Assembly: GCA_003446015.1 (NCBI GenBank)
Contig: DMBU01000158.1
Span: 1-60,482 of the forward strand
Reading direction: 5' to 3'
DNA from: Bacteroidales bacterium
GTDB taxonomy: Bacteria > Bacteroidota > Bacteroidia > Bacteroidales > UBA12077
DNA length: 60,482 bases
The position numbers and the translations under genes were made by a program. Within the stretch, counting starts at the first letter, position 1, and each line of letters opens with the position of its first letter. Below the pieces are notes generated by a model that saw nothing but the letters and a program-made list of their open reading frames with translations, was not told the origin of the DNA and made no database searches. Shown piece after piece: positions 1-9,020 of this stretch.

Positions 1-144
1 GTACAACGTGACGCCTGTGGAGGTTGTTTTAACAAAATTCCACCTCAACGTCAGTTAGATGTTCGATCAAGAAAGAAAATAATTGTTTGCGAATACTGTG
101 GGCGAATATTAGTTGATCCTGATATGGAAGAAGAATTTAAATAA
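1..144 (+). CDS. C4-type zinc ribbon protein, C-terminal fragment
   Basis: The window opens inside this gene; 47 codons and a TAA stop remain. The fragment shows two CxxC pairs (CGGC and CEYC) separated by a basic stretch with PPQRQLDVRSRKK. This is the C-terminal zinc ribbon of the zf-RING_7 (formerly DUF164) family, whose full-length members carry a long N-terminal coiled coil that would lie upstream of the window. The function of the family is poorly defined and nucleic acid binding is usually assumed. It is followed by a hairpin terminator and meets the DUF4249 gene tail to tail. The family call is fairly secure from the cysteine spacing; the symbol is left blank. Confidence 0.8.
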   Translation, partial: VQRDACGGCFNKIPPQRQLDVRSRKKIIVCEYCGRILVDPDMEEEFK

Positions 145-169
145 AAAAACAATTTTATAATATAACTAA

Positions 170-194
170 GGGCTGGTCATTTGATCAGCCCTTT
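170..194. terminator. Hairpin terminator between convergent genes
   Basis: GGGCTGGTCA and TGATCAGCCC form a 10-bp stem with one G-U pair and a 2-4 nt loop, followed by CTTTCT. It sits between the stop codons of the zinc-ribbon gene on the plus strand and the DUF4249 gene on the minus strand. It could serve both, although the U-tract is clearer for the plus strand. Confidence 0.75.
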
Positions 195-199
195 CTATG

Positions 200-1072
200 T
201 TAATACCATTTCAATTCAAACCATTGATCTTTTTCGGGTATTGTGTCTGTTATTCTGTAAGTTGAATATGCAAGAAAGAAACCAAGCGGATCGTCATTAT
301 TGTTATCATTATCATTGACTTCAATAATATTGCCATTTGGATTTGCAGGAGGTCCTCCAAACGGGCCCATATTCCAATCGGTTACGGATAAGATCTGATA
401 GATATAATTATAATATTCATTTGTAATTGAAAGCATTTCCAAAGTTATTATATCAGCAACCTCCACTTTTCTTACCCAACCAATCTCCACATTATACATG
501 TAATGGCCATTAATAAACATATCATCGGAAAAATATACTTCATTTATGGTATCTGTTTCTAAAATCCCATTCCTATATACATTCCACATGTAAAAATTAT
601 TTGGAGTAGGTGGTTCCAGGGCATTTAAAAGTATATATGCAGAACTATCAATAATATCATAAGCACTTAAATCATAGTATCCAAAATTGATTGAATCCAT
701 AGGTGGGCAATAGTTTAAATAGCAACTTGATGTATAGGTTTTACCTTCAGATATAATTGTTAAGGTATAGGTTTTTCCTGTTTCACCTGCAATTGTATCA
801 GTTTCGTAAAGACCTGCCGAAACTTCATGCAGATCGAAAGTATTCTCTCCATCAGATATTGAAACCTCTGCACCAGTAACTCGTGTAGCAGGTGTATTGG
901 AAAAATAATCTGCACTTTTTGTTAAAGAAACCTGATGGGGTTTTAATTCATTATTTATTGAACCTTGAATAACTAGTCTGATATAACTGCTCTTAAGTTC
1001 AGTATCAAAAGGTTCAGTGCATGCTGACAATAAAACAGCAAATGTTATAATAGAAAAAATTATTTTTTTCAT
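200..1072 (-). CDS. DUF4249 family lipoprotein
   Basis: The 290-residue protein starts with MKKIIFSIITFAVLLSAC, a lipoprotein signal with Cys18 as the acylated residue. An in-frame ATG 30 nt further upstream would put ten residues before this signal and overlap the receptor gene, so I chose the ATG at 1072. The C-terminal half has a PANPNGNI and an acidic NDNDNNNDDPLGFF segment, then a typical end. DUF4249 proteins in Bacteroidota are surface or periplasmic lipoproteins usually encoded next to a TonB-dependent receptor, as here, where the start lies 11 nt after the receptor stop. The pair probably forms an uptake system; the substrate is unknown. Confidence 0.85.
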   Translation of the reverse strand: MKKIIFSIITFAVLLSACTEPFDTELKSSYIRLVIQGSINNELKPHQVSLTKSADYFSNTPATRVTGAEVSISDGENTFDLHEVSAGLYETDTIAGETGKTYTLTIISEGKTYTSSCYLNYCPPMDSINFGYYDLSAYDIIDSSAYILLNALEPPTPNNFYMWNVYRNGILETDTINEVYFSDDMFINGHYMYNVEIGWVRKVEVADIITLEMLSITNEYYNYIYQILSVTDWNMGPFGGPPANPNGNIIEVNDNDNNNDDPLGFFLAYSTYRITDTIPEKDQWFELKWY

Positions 1073-1083
1073 CGTGTTATATT

Positions 1084-3405
1084 TTAAAAATGGAAATTCC
1101 ATGTTATTGATGGTATAATAGGGAAAACATAAACCAGCTCGGCAACTGTAATATTTGGGTTCTCTTCGTCCTGACTAAAGTTGATCATCCAGGCATTATG
1201 TCTGTTATAAATATTATAGATTGAAATGTTCAGGTCGCTTTTTAGTCTTTTGTCAGGTTTTTCTTTGCTTTTTAAAGTTATAGAGAGATCCATTCTGTGA
1301 TAAGCAGGCATTCTGTAACCATTTCGTTCTGAATAAATAGGTACGACCATATTTCCCTGCTCATATCTACCGGTTGGAAATGTAACAGGAGTTCCCGAAG
1401 CATATACCCAGGTAGCTGATACATTCCATCGTTTTCCCAGATCGTAGCTTCCAACTATGGAAATATTATGTGGTCGATCATAGGATGAAGAATATACTTT
1501 GCCATCATTTATTTCAGGGATCTTTCGTTCTGCTTTTGATAAGGTATAACTAACCCATCCGGTAAATTTCCCTTGTTGTTTCCTTACAAAAAATTCTGCT
1601 CCATATGACCAGGCATCACCAACTCTAAATTCACTTTCATATTCAGCATTTAACATGAGATCGGCAAAATCTTTAAAATCAATTTGATTTTCCATGTTTT
1701 TATAATAAACTTCAACCGAAGTTTCCATTTGATTATCCCAAAAGTTTCTAAAATAACCCAATGCAACCTGATCAGCTAATTGAGGATCAATATTTGGAGA
1801 TGATGGAACCCAAACATCAAGTGGAGAACCTGCTGTACTGTTTGAAGCCAGATGCATATATTGCAAGGTTCTTGAGTAGCTTGCTTTTATCGATGATTTT
1901 TGATTTAATGTATAGTTTAGGCTCAAACGAGGTTCTAAACCTGAAAATGTATTGAATATTTCCCATCGATCATAAACTGTTGAGTCAATGGTTTCGTAGT
2001 TTTCATCGAAATCATAAGATGTTGCATTTCCCATATTTTGAAACATAGAACCCCTTAAACCATAATTTAAGGTCAAATTATTAAGTAATTTATGTTCATT
2101 ACTAATATAAATTCCATATTCCAGGGCATAAGATTCAGGCATAGAGATTGTATTATCAGCAAAATCACCTGAGCTTTTTGCAACACCGGGGATGAAATGG
2201 TGATGAATAACTTCTAATCCAAATTTGATTGTATTTCTAGGGTTTGGATAATAGTTTAAATCAGCTTTAAATTTAAAATCTTCAAGATTTGAAATCCACC
2301 TAAAACCTAAGTTCTCATTTCCACTTTCCATTTTATAGTCGTACTTACTGTAAATTAAAGAAAAGTTTGAGAAAAGTTTTTCTGTAAATAAATGATTCCA
2401 ACGGGTTGTTAAGGTATAATTACCCCAGTCGAAACTATATAAGTCGCTGAATTTTAAAACATCACGTCCAAAATATCCCGAAACAAAGATTCTATCTTTA
2501 TCGCTAATTTTATAATTTGTTTTTAGGTTTAAATCATAGAAATAAAGCTTGGTAGATTTTAAAGCATCATCACTGGATAATAATAAAAACAAATCGGCAT
2601 AGGTCCTTCTTCCTGATACTAATACCGACCACTTATCCTCAATAATAGGCCCTTCAAGCGTAAGCCGTGAAGATATAGTTCCGATTCCACCGGTTGCTTC
2701 AAATTCTTTTTGATTACCTTCTTTCATTCTAATATCTAAAAGTGAAGATAATCTGCCACCATATTGAGCCGGGATGTCTCCTTTGTAAATCTTTAAATCT
2801 TTTACGGCATCGTTATTAAATACAGAGAAGAAACCCATGAGATGAGATGCGTTATAAACCGTTGCTTCATCAAAGAGAATAAGGTTTTGATCCGGACTAC
2901 CACCCCGAACATTAAACCCCGAGAATCCTTCACCTGTGGATGAGATTCCGGGTAAAAGTTGTAAAGTTTTAATAATGTCTACTTCTCCAAGCAATGCCGG
3001 AATCTTTTTTATTTCTGTAGCTTCTAATTTAACTGTACTCATTTCCGTTTTAACAACATTTTCGTTTTTACGTTCTGCTGTTACAACTACTTCTTCAATT
3101 GTTTTTGAAGCTTCGGAAAGTGTTATACTGATAGTTTGGTTTTCATTCAAATTAATTTTCTTAGATTGAGTTTCATATCCAACATATGAATAATCAAATT
3201 CATATGTCCCCTCCTTAAGTGTAATTGAATAAAACCCATAAACATTGGTAACTGTTCCTGTCTTGAGTTCTTTAACATAAATTGTTGAGCCGATAAGATC
3301 TTCACCTGAAGCATCTTTTACATGTCCACTAACAGTATATTTATTCTGTCCAAAGCTTATAATTGGAAGTGAAAGGGCAATAATTAAAAATAGTATTTGT
3401 TTCAT
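1084..3405 (-). CDS. TonB-dependent receptor with carboxypeptidase-regulatory-like domain
   Basis: This 773-residue outer-membrane transporter has a signal peptide ending near SFGQ. A carboxypeptidase-regulatory-like fold (about residues 22-105, beginning YTVSGHVKDASGEDLIGS) follows, then a plug domain (about 125-220, with GFSGFNVRGGSPDQNLILFD) and a 22-strand-type barrel to the C-terminus. The chain ends in SITWNFHF, with the aromatic terminal residue recognised by the BAM machinery. I use the second Met because the first would add six residues before the signal peptide. It is upstream of and nearly contiguous with the DUF4249 gene, so the two are likely co-transcribed. It is a member of the TonB-dependent family with N-terminal CarboxypepD_reg but is not obviously a SusC; no SusD partner is present. 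Confidence 0.92.
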   Translation of the reverse strand: MKQILFLIIALSLPIISFGQNKYTVSGHVKDASGEDLIGSTIYVKELKTGTVTNVYGFYSITLKEGTYEFDYSYVGYETQSKKINLNENQTISITLSEASKTIEEVVVTAERKNENVVKTEMSTVKLEATEIKKIPALLGEVDIIKTLQLLPGISSTGEGFSGFNVRGGSPDQNLILFDEATVYNASHLMGFFSVFNNDAVKDLKIYKGDIPAQYGGRLSSLLDIRMKEGNQKEFEATGGIGTISSRLTLEGPIIEDKWSVLVSGRRTYADLFLLLSSDDALKSTKLYFYDLNLKTNYKISDKDRIFVSGYFGRDVLKFSDLYSFDWGNYTLTTRWNHLFTEKLFSNFSLIYSKYDYKMESGNENLGFRWISNLEDFKFKADLNYYPNPRNTIKFGLEVIHHHFIPGVAKSSGDFADNTISMPESYALEYGIYISNEHKLLNNLTLNYGLRGSMFQNMGNATSYDFDENYETIDSTVYDRWEIFNTFSGLEPRLSLNYTLNQKSSIKASYSRTLQYMHLASNSTAGSPLDVWVPSSPNIDPQLADQVALGYFRNFWDNQMETSVEVYYKNMENQIDFKDFADLMLNAEYESEFRVGDAWSYGAEFFVRKQQGKFTGWVSYTLSKAERKIPEINDGKVYSSSYDRPHNISIVGSYDLGKRWNVSATWVYASGTPVTFPTGRYEQGNMVVPIYSERNGYRMPAYHRMDLSITLKSKEKPDKRLKSDLNISIYNIYNRHNAWMINFSQDEENPNITVAELVYVFPIIPSITWNFHF

Positions 3406-3523
3406 ATAATTTGGGATAATCAAAAAAAATAAAAATATTTTTCAATTTACAATTTTAATGCCAGATAAAATGAATGATCATTTATTATTTAAGGATTTCA
3501 TAACCTGTTCTGTTGTTTGTAGT

Positions 3524-5149
3524 TTATTTATTTCCTTCTTTTAGTTTTGATTTATTTAGTATATGTTGAACAATTGCATATAGAAATAAAAATACAGCAA
3601 GAAAGCCGGCTAATCGTCCAATATAATCGCCATATTTTACATAAAAGGTTAATTCGTTATTGGCTTTAATATTATTTTTAATTGCATCACGAACCCACCA
3701 CTGCGTTCTGTTTAATATTTCTCCACGTTGATTTATAAATGCAGAGATTCCTGTATTGGCAGATCTGGCAACACTTCTTCTGGTTTCAATAGCTCTTAAA
3801 CTAGAGTAAGTCAGATGCTGTTTGAATCCGGGTGTATTTCCCCACCAACCATCATTTGTAATTACAAAAATGAAATTAGCTCCATTCTTGATATAATCAG
3901 TAACATATTCACCATAAACAGATTCGTAGCAAATAACGGGTGCAACCTTCATATCGGAAACCGGATGTTTAAATGTACCTCTGTAATCTTGTGTTGCTCT
4001 GCTTCCGGTAGTCCCTCCCAAATCGAGAATTACATTCCCCAGTAATTTAAACAATTTTGGATAAGGCATTTTTTCAACCCCAACAACTAATTTTGATTTA
4101 TGATAAATTGGGATATAATTGCTTGTATCAATCTGGATAGCGGAATTGTAGGCATCATAATAAAAATTCTCCCTTTGTAAGTATCTGGCTGTAACAGTAA
4201 GTTCTTCATTGGGCAAGAATCGTTTATAGCAATCAACACCAAGAACAAAATTTACTCTCGGATTTTTAGTCACAAAATCCTTAATTGCCCGAATTGAATA
4301 ATTATGTTCCAGTGTATTAATCCAGATCGAATTGTCGAGAGCAGTTTCAGGACCGATTACATAATCTATTGTTTCATCTGTAATGCTATCGGCCAGGTTA
4401 AGAATTATGTTTAATTGTTCAATTGGCGATAAACCACCAAATTTATCATTGTATGGATCAATATTAGGTTGAAGTACAGCGATGTTGTAGCTTTCTCCCT
4501 TTTCCTTGTAGTTTTTAAAAATAGAAAATGAAATGATGATCGGAACTAAAATAACTGTAAAGAAAAGAAGCATTTTAGGAAGTAAAACCCTAATTTTTCT
4601 TAAATCTATATATGATTTAAGAATATTAAAACAAAGTAAGTTTACAAAGATAATCCAAAACGTTCCTCCTAATGTACCTGTATATTCGTACCATTGAATA
4701 AGGCTGATGTCTTTAGCAAATGCATTTCCTAAATTTAACCAGGGCCATGATATTTCGGCATTTAAATAAAAGTGTTCAAAGCCAATCCAATATACTAACA
4801 AAGCCAATTGTCCTATTTTGGGGCCTAATTTTCTTTTCGTAAAGTGGAACAACCAAAAAGTAATGGTCATTAAAAAGGTATTTACAATTACAGCGGCTAC
4901 AATACCAATAAATGCTGCATTATGTATCCAGTATGTTGTTAGTATATTCCATATCGCAAAAGTTAATGTAGAATATCCAATTAGAATAATTGACTTATTT
5001 CTCTCACGGGTTTCATAAATATAATCTTCAAGAAATAATAAGGGTACAAATGCAACTAATATTATTAATCCTGAGAATTGCGAAAACCAGGGTAAGCTTA
5101 ATAATATACTACTTAAGATAGCTAATGTAAAACGTGATGATTTCTTCAT
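3524..5149 (-). CDS. lnt: Apolipoprotein N-acyltransferase
   Basis: The 541-residue protein adds the third acyl chain to the N-terminal cysteine of lipoproteins at the inner membrane. The first 210 residues hold six or more hydrophobic segments. The rest is a carbon-nitrogen hydrolase domain with the expected triad: Glu in IGPETA (about 267), Lys in YHKSKLVVG (about 351) and Cys in PVICYES (about 407). A last transmembrane segment lies near residue 515-535. Length is normal for Lnt. The start codon overlaps the stop of the upstream EamA gene by four bases (ATGA), so the two are translationally coupled. Many lipoproteins in this window would be its substrates. Confidence 0.95.
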   Translation of the reverse strand: MKKSSRFTLAILSSILLSLPWFSQFSGLIILVAFVPLLFLEDYIYETRERNKSIILIGYSTLTFAIWNILTTYWIHNAAFIGIVAAVIVNTFLMTITFWLFHFTKRKLGPKIGQLALLVYWIGFEHFYLNAEISWPWLNLGNAFAKDISLIQWYEYTGTLGGTFWIIFVNLLCFNILKSYIDLRKIRVLLPKMLLFFTVILVPIIISFSIFKNYKEKGESYNIAVLQPNIDPYNDKFGGLSPIEQLNIILNLADSITDETIDYVIGPETALDNSIWINTLEHNYSIRAIKDFVTKNPRVNFVLGVDCYKRFLPNEELTVTARYLQRENFYYDAYNSAIQIDTSNYIPIYHKSKLVVGVEKMPYPKLFKLLGNVILDLGGTTGSRATQDYRGTFKHPVSDMKVAPVICYESVYGEYVTDYIKNGANFIFVITNDGWWGNTPGFKQHLTYSSLRAIETRRSVARSANTGISAFINQRGEILNRTQWWVRDAIKNNIKANNELTFYVKYGDYIGRLAGFLAVFLFLYAIVQHILNKSKLKEGNK

Positions 5150-6042
5150 ATTCGTTTTTTCTGATTAACGAGATATACTCCGGTCAGGATTAATCCTATC
5201 CATAAGAACTGAACTAATGTTATTTTTTCACCGTCAAATATTCCCCACATAATTGCAAACACAGGAATTAGATAAGTAACAGATGCTCCAAATAATGCAG
5301 ATGTGTGCTGTATTAAGGTGTTAAAAATCACTAAAGCTAATACAGTACCAATTACTGCTAATATCGCAATGTATGATAAGTTTAGCAAGTAATCATTTGT
5401 TGATAATGGAAAAGAGAAATCAGTAAAAAGTAAATAGATTCCTGCAAATGGCCCTACAAGCATAAAAGCTAAGGATGTAAGTTCCAGTCCATTTAGGTCT
5501 TTAATTATATATTTTACATGATTTACATTTATACCATAACAAATAGTAGCTAACACAACTAAAAGACCATAGTAGTTTATATTGCCCAAAATACTTGTGC
5601 CATTAACAGAATAAATGATCAATCCTAAAGCACCAACTAATCCTAAAAAAATACCAATTGCATGAATAAGCTTAGCAGTACTTTTATAAAATATAAGTCC
5701 AATAATCAATGTAAATAAAGGAGTCATTGAGTTTAATATTCCGGCTAAGCCACTATCGATATTTGTTTGTGCTTTAGTAAATAAAAACGCAGGGATGGTT
5801 GAACCTATAAAGCCAACAACAAACAATGAAAGGATGTTTTTCCTGGTTATTTTTTTAAAGTATTTTATCCCAAAGGGTAAAAAGGCTAAAAACGAAATAA
5901 ATATCCTTAAAGCAGCTACCTGATCACTGCTATATGACCGAAGTCCCTTTTTCATTAGAATAAAACTGCTTCCCCAAATAAAAGACAGAAAAATTAGCGT
6001 AAGCCATTGCCACACTTTACTATTAAGATTTATTTTAAACAT
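5146..6042 (-). CDS. EamA/DMT-family transporter
   Basis: This 298-residue protein has about ten hydrophobic helices arranged as two EamA repeats (about residues 12-140 and 155-295), with FIWGSSFILMKKGL at the start of the first. Drug/metabolite transporter superfamily members of this size usually export amino acids or other small metabolites at the inner membrane. The chain ends in the basic NQKKRI. It is the first gene of a two-gene unit with lnt and overlaps it by four bases. Nothing in the sequence identifies the substrate. Confidence 0.88.
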   Translation of the reverse strand: MFKINLNSKVWQWLTLIFLSFIWGSSFILMKKGLRSYSSDQVAALRIFISFLAFLPFGIKYFKKITRKNILSLFVVGFIGSTIPAFLFTKAQTNIDSGLAGILNSMTPLFTLIIGLIFYKSTAKLIHAIGIFLGLVGALGLIIYSVNGTSILGNINYYGLLVVLATICYGINVNHVKYIIKDLNGLELTSLAFMLVGPFAGIYLLFTDFSFPLSTNDYLLNLSYIAILAVIGTVLALVIFNTLIQHTSALFGASVTYLIPVFAIMWGIFDGEKITLVQFLWIGLILTGVYLVNQKKRI

Positions 6043-6158
6043 ATTTTAAAAAATTAAGGCATAAAGATAAGATATATATTAACAATTTATTTGGCCTCTT
6101 GTTTTATCTTTTTGTTAATAGAACATTTATTTAGGATAGGATTCTATATCAAAAAAGC

Positions 6159-6166
6159 TAATTTTG
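6159..6166 (+). promoter_or_regulatory. Bacteroidota-type -7 element upstream of aldehyde dehydrogenase
   Basis: TAATTTTG fits the phylum's TAnnTTTG -7 consensus. It lies 28 nt before the ATG at 6195, in the divergent gap with the EamA gene. No clear TTTG -33 box is present at the usual 19-21 nt spacing, so support is partial. Confidence 0.45.
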
Positions 6167-6194
6167 CAATTAAAATAGTTATAAGCTTAAACGT

Positions 6195-7619
6195 ATGATT
6201 GAATATAAATTATACATCGCAGGTGAATTTGTTCAAACAAAAAATAAATTAAAAGTTCGAAATCCTTTCGACAATTCTGTTGTAGGAGAAACTTATCTTG
6301 CCGGAAATGAAGAGTTGGAGATTGCAATTCAAAAAGCATCTGAAGTTAAAGATCAAATGCGCGATTTACCTTCATATAAAAAATATGAGATATTAATGCA
6401 GATTGCTGATGAGATAAGTATTTTAAAAAACGATTTAGCTCTTATTTTATGCAAAGAGGCTGGCAAACCATTAAAGTATGCTTTAGGTGAGATAGATCGG
6501 GCTATACAAGTATTTACGATTGCTGCTGAAGAATCCAAAAGATTGCCTAAAGAATATTTTTCGATTGACTGGACTCCAGCCGGAGAAGGGAAAGAAGGGT
6601 TTGTTAAATATTTCCCCGTTGGATTAATAGCAGGAATAGCACCGTTTAATTTCCCCTTAAATTTAGCAGTACATAAAATTGCTCCGGCAATAGCATCCGG
6701 AAATCCAATTATTATTAAACCTGCTCGTTCTACTCCTTTATCAGTGTTAGAACTGGCTAAAATTATTGATAAAACAGATTTGCCAAAAGGAGCATTCTCA
6801 GTTCTTCCTATGGATCGTGAGGCGGGCAATCAATTGGTAACTGATGACAGAATACAGATGTTGTCTTTTACAGGATCACCTGCAGTTGGATGGAAAATGA
6901 AATCGAATGCAGGGAAAAAGAAAGTGGCATTGGAGCTGGGAGGTAATGCAGGCGTTATTGTTTCAGACAGTTCAGATATTGAACTTGCTGTAAAAAAATG
7001 TTTGATAGGTGGGTTTGCTTATTCCGGGCAGGTTTGTATTCATGTACAACGAATTTATGTTCATGAAAATAGCTTTGATGAGTTTGTTGGAAAGTTTATC
7101 GAAGGAACTAAAATGTTAAAATTTGGTACCCCCGAAGAACTTTCAACCGATATTTCTGTTATGATTGATGAAGAGAATGCTTTACGTGTAGAGGAGTGGG
7201 TTAATGAAGCAGTAGTAAGCGGTGCTGTAATTTTAAACGGAGGGAAGAGAAAAGGATCTTATTTCGAACCTACAATTTTAACAAACACCAACAATGAAAT
7301 GAAGGTTTGTTCGTTAGAGATTTTTGGTCCGGTTGTAAGCATTGAAAAATTCAATAATTTTGATGAAGCAATTAAAAACATAAATAATTCTGAATACGGA
7401 TTACAAGCAGGTGTATTTACAAATCTAATTAATGAAATGAATCAGGCTTTTAATGAATTAGAAGTTGGAGGAGTACTATTGAATGATGTCCCCACATTTA
7501 GGGTTGACCATATGCCTTACGGAGGAGTAAAAAACTCAGGTTTTGGAAGAGAAGGAGTAAAATATTCTATATTTGAGATGCTGGAGCCAAAATTAATGGT
7601 GAAGAATATAAATTATTGA
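6195..7619 (+). CDS. NAD(P)-dependent aldehyde dehydrogenase family protein
   Basis: The 474-residue enzyme oxidises an aldehyde to a carboxylate with NAD(P)+. Visible are the cofactor-binding region with GIAPFNFPLNLAVHKIAPA, the general base Glu247 in ALELGGN and the nucleophile Cys280 in YSGQVCIHVQRIYVHE. The terminal NSGFGREGVKYSIFEM is also characteristic. The QVCIHVQRIYVHE context is typical of the subgroup containing lactaldehyde/glyceraldehyde-3-phosphate-like dehydrogenases rather than betaine aldehyde dehydrogenases. Substrate cannot be assigned from sequence alone. It is followed after 25 nt by a LysE-type exporter on the same strand. Confidence 0.9.
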   Translation: MIEYKLYIAGEFVQTKNKLKVRNPFDNSVVGETYLAGNEELEIAIQKASEVKDQMRDLPSYKKYEILMQIADEISILKNDLALILCKEAGKPLKYALGEIDRAIQVFTIAAEESKRLPKEYFSIDWTPAGEGKEGFVKYFPVGLIAGIAPFNFPLNLAVHKIAPAIASGNPIIIKPARSTPLSVLELAKIIDKTDLPKGAFSVLPMDREAGNQLVTDDRIQMLSFTGSPAVGWKMKSNAGKKKVALELGGNAGVIVSDSSDIELAVKKCLIGGFAYSGQVCIHVQRIYVHENSFDEFVGKFIEGTKMLKFGTPEELSTDISVMIDEENALRVEEWVNEAVVSGAVILNGGKRKGSYFEPTILTNTNNEMKVCSLEIFGPVVSIEKFNNFDEAIKNINNSEYGLQAGVFTNLINEMNQAFNELEVGGVLLNDVPTFRVDHMPYGGVKNSGFGREGVKYSIFEMLEPKLMVKNINY

Positions 7620-7644
7620 TAAATTTTGAATTGAAAAAGAAATT

Positions 7645-8271
7645 GTGGAATTAGAATTTTTAATTAAAGGACTTATAGTTGGGTTTTTGGCTTCGATTCC
7701 TTTGGGACCTGTCGGAATATTATGCATCCAAAGAACTATTAATAAAGGAAGGTTTCCAGGAATAATATCAGGAATGGGATCAGCAACTGTTGATGCCCTT
7801 TTTGCTTTTATTGCAGCATTCGGACTAACATATATTATTAATTTCATCGAAGAACAGCAATTTTATATTCAATTAATTGGTGGTGCAGTGATGATATTAC
7901 TTGGTGTAAAAATCTTTAATACGAATCCTATAAAGCAAATTAGACGACACCGACAAAAGAAAAACAAACTGGTTGAAGATTATCTTTCTGTTTTTATTCT
8001 TACTCTTTCAAATCCACTGGCAATATTCCTTTTTGTAGCTGCATTTGCAAGTTTTGGATTGGTAACTTCTAAGGATAGTTCATTAAAATCATGGATGATA
8101 ATTTCAGGTGTGTTCTTAGGAGCAATGCTATGGTGGGGTACACTTACTTTCTTTGTCGATCTCTTTAGAAAGAAGTTTAGGCTTAAACAACTATGGTGGA
8201 TAAATAAAATAGCAGGAGTTTTAGTAATTGTTTTTGGCATTGCTGCTATGTTATCTGTGTTTTTTGATTAA
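7645..8271 (+). CDS. LysE/RhtB-family exporter
   Basis: This 208-residue membrane protein has about six hydrophobic helices and the family signature near the N-terminus (GFLASIPLGPVGILCIQRTINKG, abbreviated here as IPLGPVG...RTINKG). It also has a conserved second-half segment with LSNPLAIFLF. LysE-type proteins export amino acids or related metabolites. Translation appears to start at a GTG; no in-frame ATG lies upstream of the first helix. The coding start is close behind the aldehyde dehydrogenase stop, so the two may be one transcript. A basic, Lys/Arg-rich loop (IRRHRQKKNK) lies near residue 100. The substrate is unknown. Confidence 0.87.
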   Translation: MELEFLIKGLIVGFLASIPLGPVGILCIQRTINKGRFPGIISGMGSATVDALFAFIAAFGLTYIINFIEEQQFYIQLIGGAVMILLGVKIFNTNPIKQIRRHRQKKNKLVEDYLSVFILTLSNPLAIFLFVAAFASFGLVTSKDSSLKSWMIISGVFLGAMLWWGTLTFFVDLFRKKFRLKQLWWINKIAGVLVIVFGIAAMLSVFFD

Positions 8272-8311
8272 GTTATTTGTAAATCAAAAATTTGAACCCT
8301 AATAATTATTA

Positions 8312-8923
8312 ATGATGGAAATAAAATCAGCAGAGTTTGTTTCAAGTTTTGTGAGTTATAAAGACTGCCCGAAATCAGAAATGCCTGAGTACGCATTTGT
8401 TGGAAGATCAAATATTGGAAAGTCTTCCTTAATTAATATGTTATTGGAAAAAAAGAAATTGGCCAAAACATCTCAAAGTCCGGGGAAAACACAGTTAATA
8501 AATCAATTTATTGTTAATGAAAGCTGGCATCTTGTCGATCTGCCTGGTTATGGATATGCTAAAGTTGCAAAATCAAAACGGAAAGATTTTAATAAGTTAA
8601 TAAACGAATATATTTTACATAGAGATAATCTCATGTGCCTTTTTGTTTTACTTGATTCAAGACATGAACCTCAAAAAAATGATTTAGGATTTATGCGCTG
8701 GCTGGGAGAAAATCAGGTCCCATTTGCAATGGTTTTTACAAAGGTCGATAAAATCTCAGGTTCTGCAGTAAATACAAATATTACTAACTATAAAAAAGAG
8801 ATGTTGAAAGAATGGGAGGCATTGCCACCTTTATTTATAACATCATCAGAATTGAAAACAGGGAGGAACGAAATTCTTGATTATATTCAAAAAATTAATG
8901 ACACCGTAAAAACTGAAATTTGA
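8312..8923 (+). CDS. engB: Ribosome biogenesis GTP-binding protein YsxC/EngB
   Basis: This 203-residue TRAFAC GTPase assists large ribosomal subunit maturation. GTP-binding motifs are complete: G1 GRSNIGKSS (about residues 31-39), G2 around SPGKTQLIN, G3 DLPGYGYAK and G4 TKVDK. The TPGKTQ-type G2 signature and the DLPGYG motif are diagnostic of EngB. Two Met codons are adjacent at the start (8312 and 8315); either could be used. It is the first of a run of housekeeping translation and nucleotide genes. Confidence 0.96.
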   Translation: MMEIKSAEFVSSFVSYKDCPKSEMPEYAFVGRSNIGKSSLINMLLEKKKLAKTSQSPGKTQLINQFIVNESWHLVDLPGYGYAKVAKSKRKDFNKLINEYILHRDNLMCLFVLLDSRHEPQKNDLGFMRWLGENQVPFAMVFTKVDKISGSAVNTNITNYKKEMLKEWEALPPLFITSSELKTGRNEILDYIQKINDTVKTEI

Positions 8924-8969
8924 TTCGTAAATTTCCTTCTAAAGACAATGAAAAGTAGAAGTATATTTA

Positions 8970-8977
8970 TACCTTTG
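8970..8977 (+). promoter_or_regulatory. -7 element upstream of prs
   Basis: TACCTTTG is an exact TAnnTTTG match 43 nt before the prs ATG. The -33 region is weak (no TTTG at the expected distance). Position and consensus match make it the best candidate promoter for prs. Confidence 0.55.
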
Positions 8978-9020
8978 CGAATCCAAAAATGAAGTATAAA
9001 CTTATCGTAAATTAATAACA

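Noticed and set aside
6353..6829. 158-codon minus-strand ORF inside the aldehyde dehydrogenase gene
   Set aside because: It is fully inside a gene with clear catalytic motifs, has no recognisable domain, and looks like the antisense shadow of biased codons.
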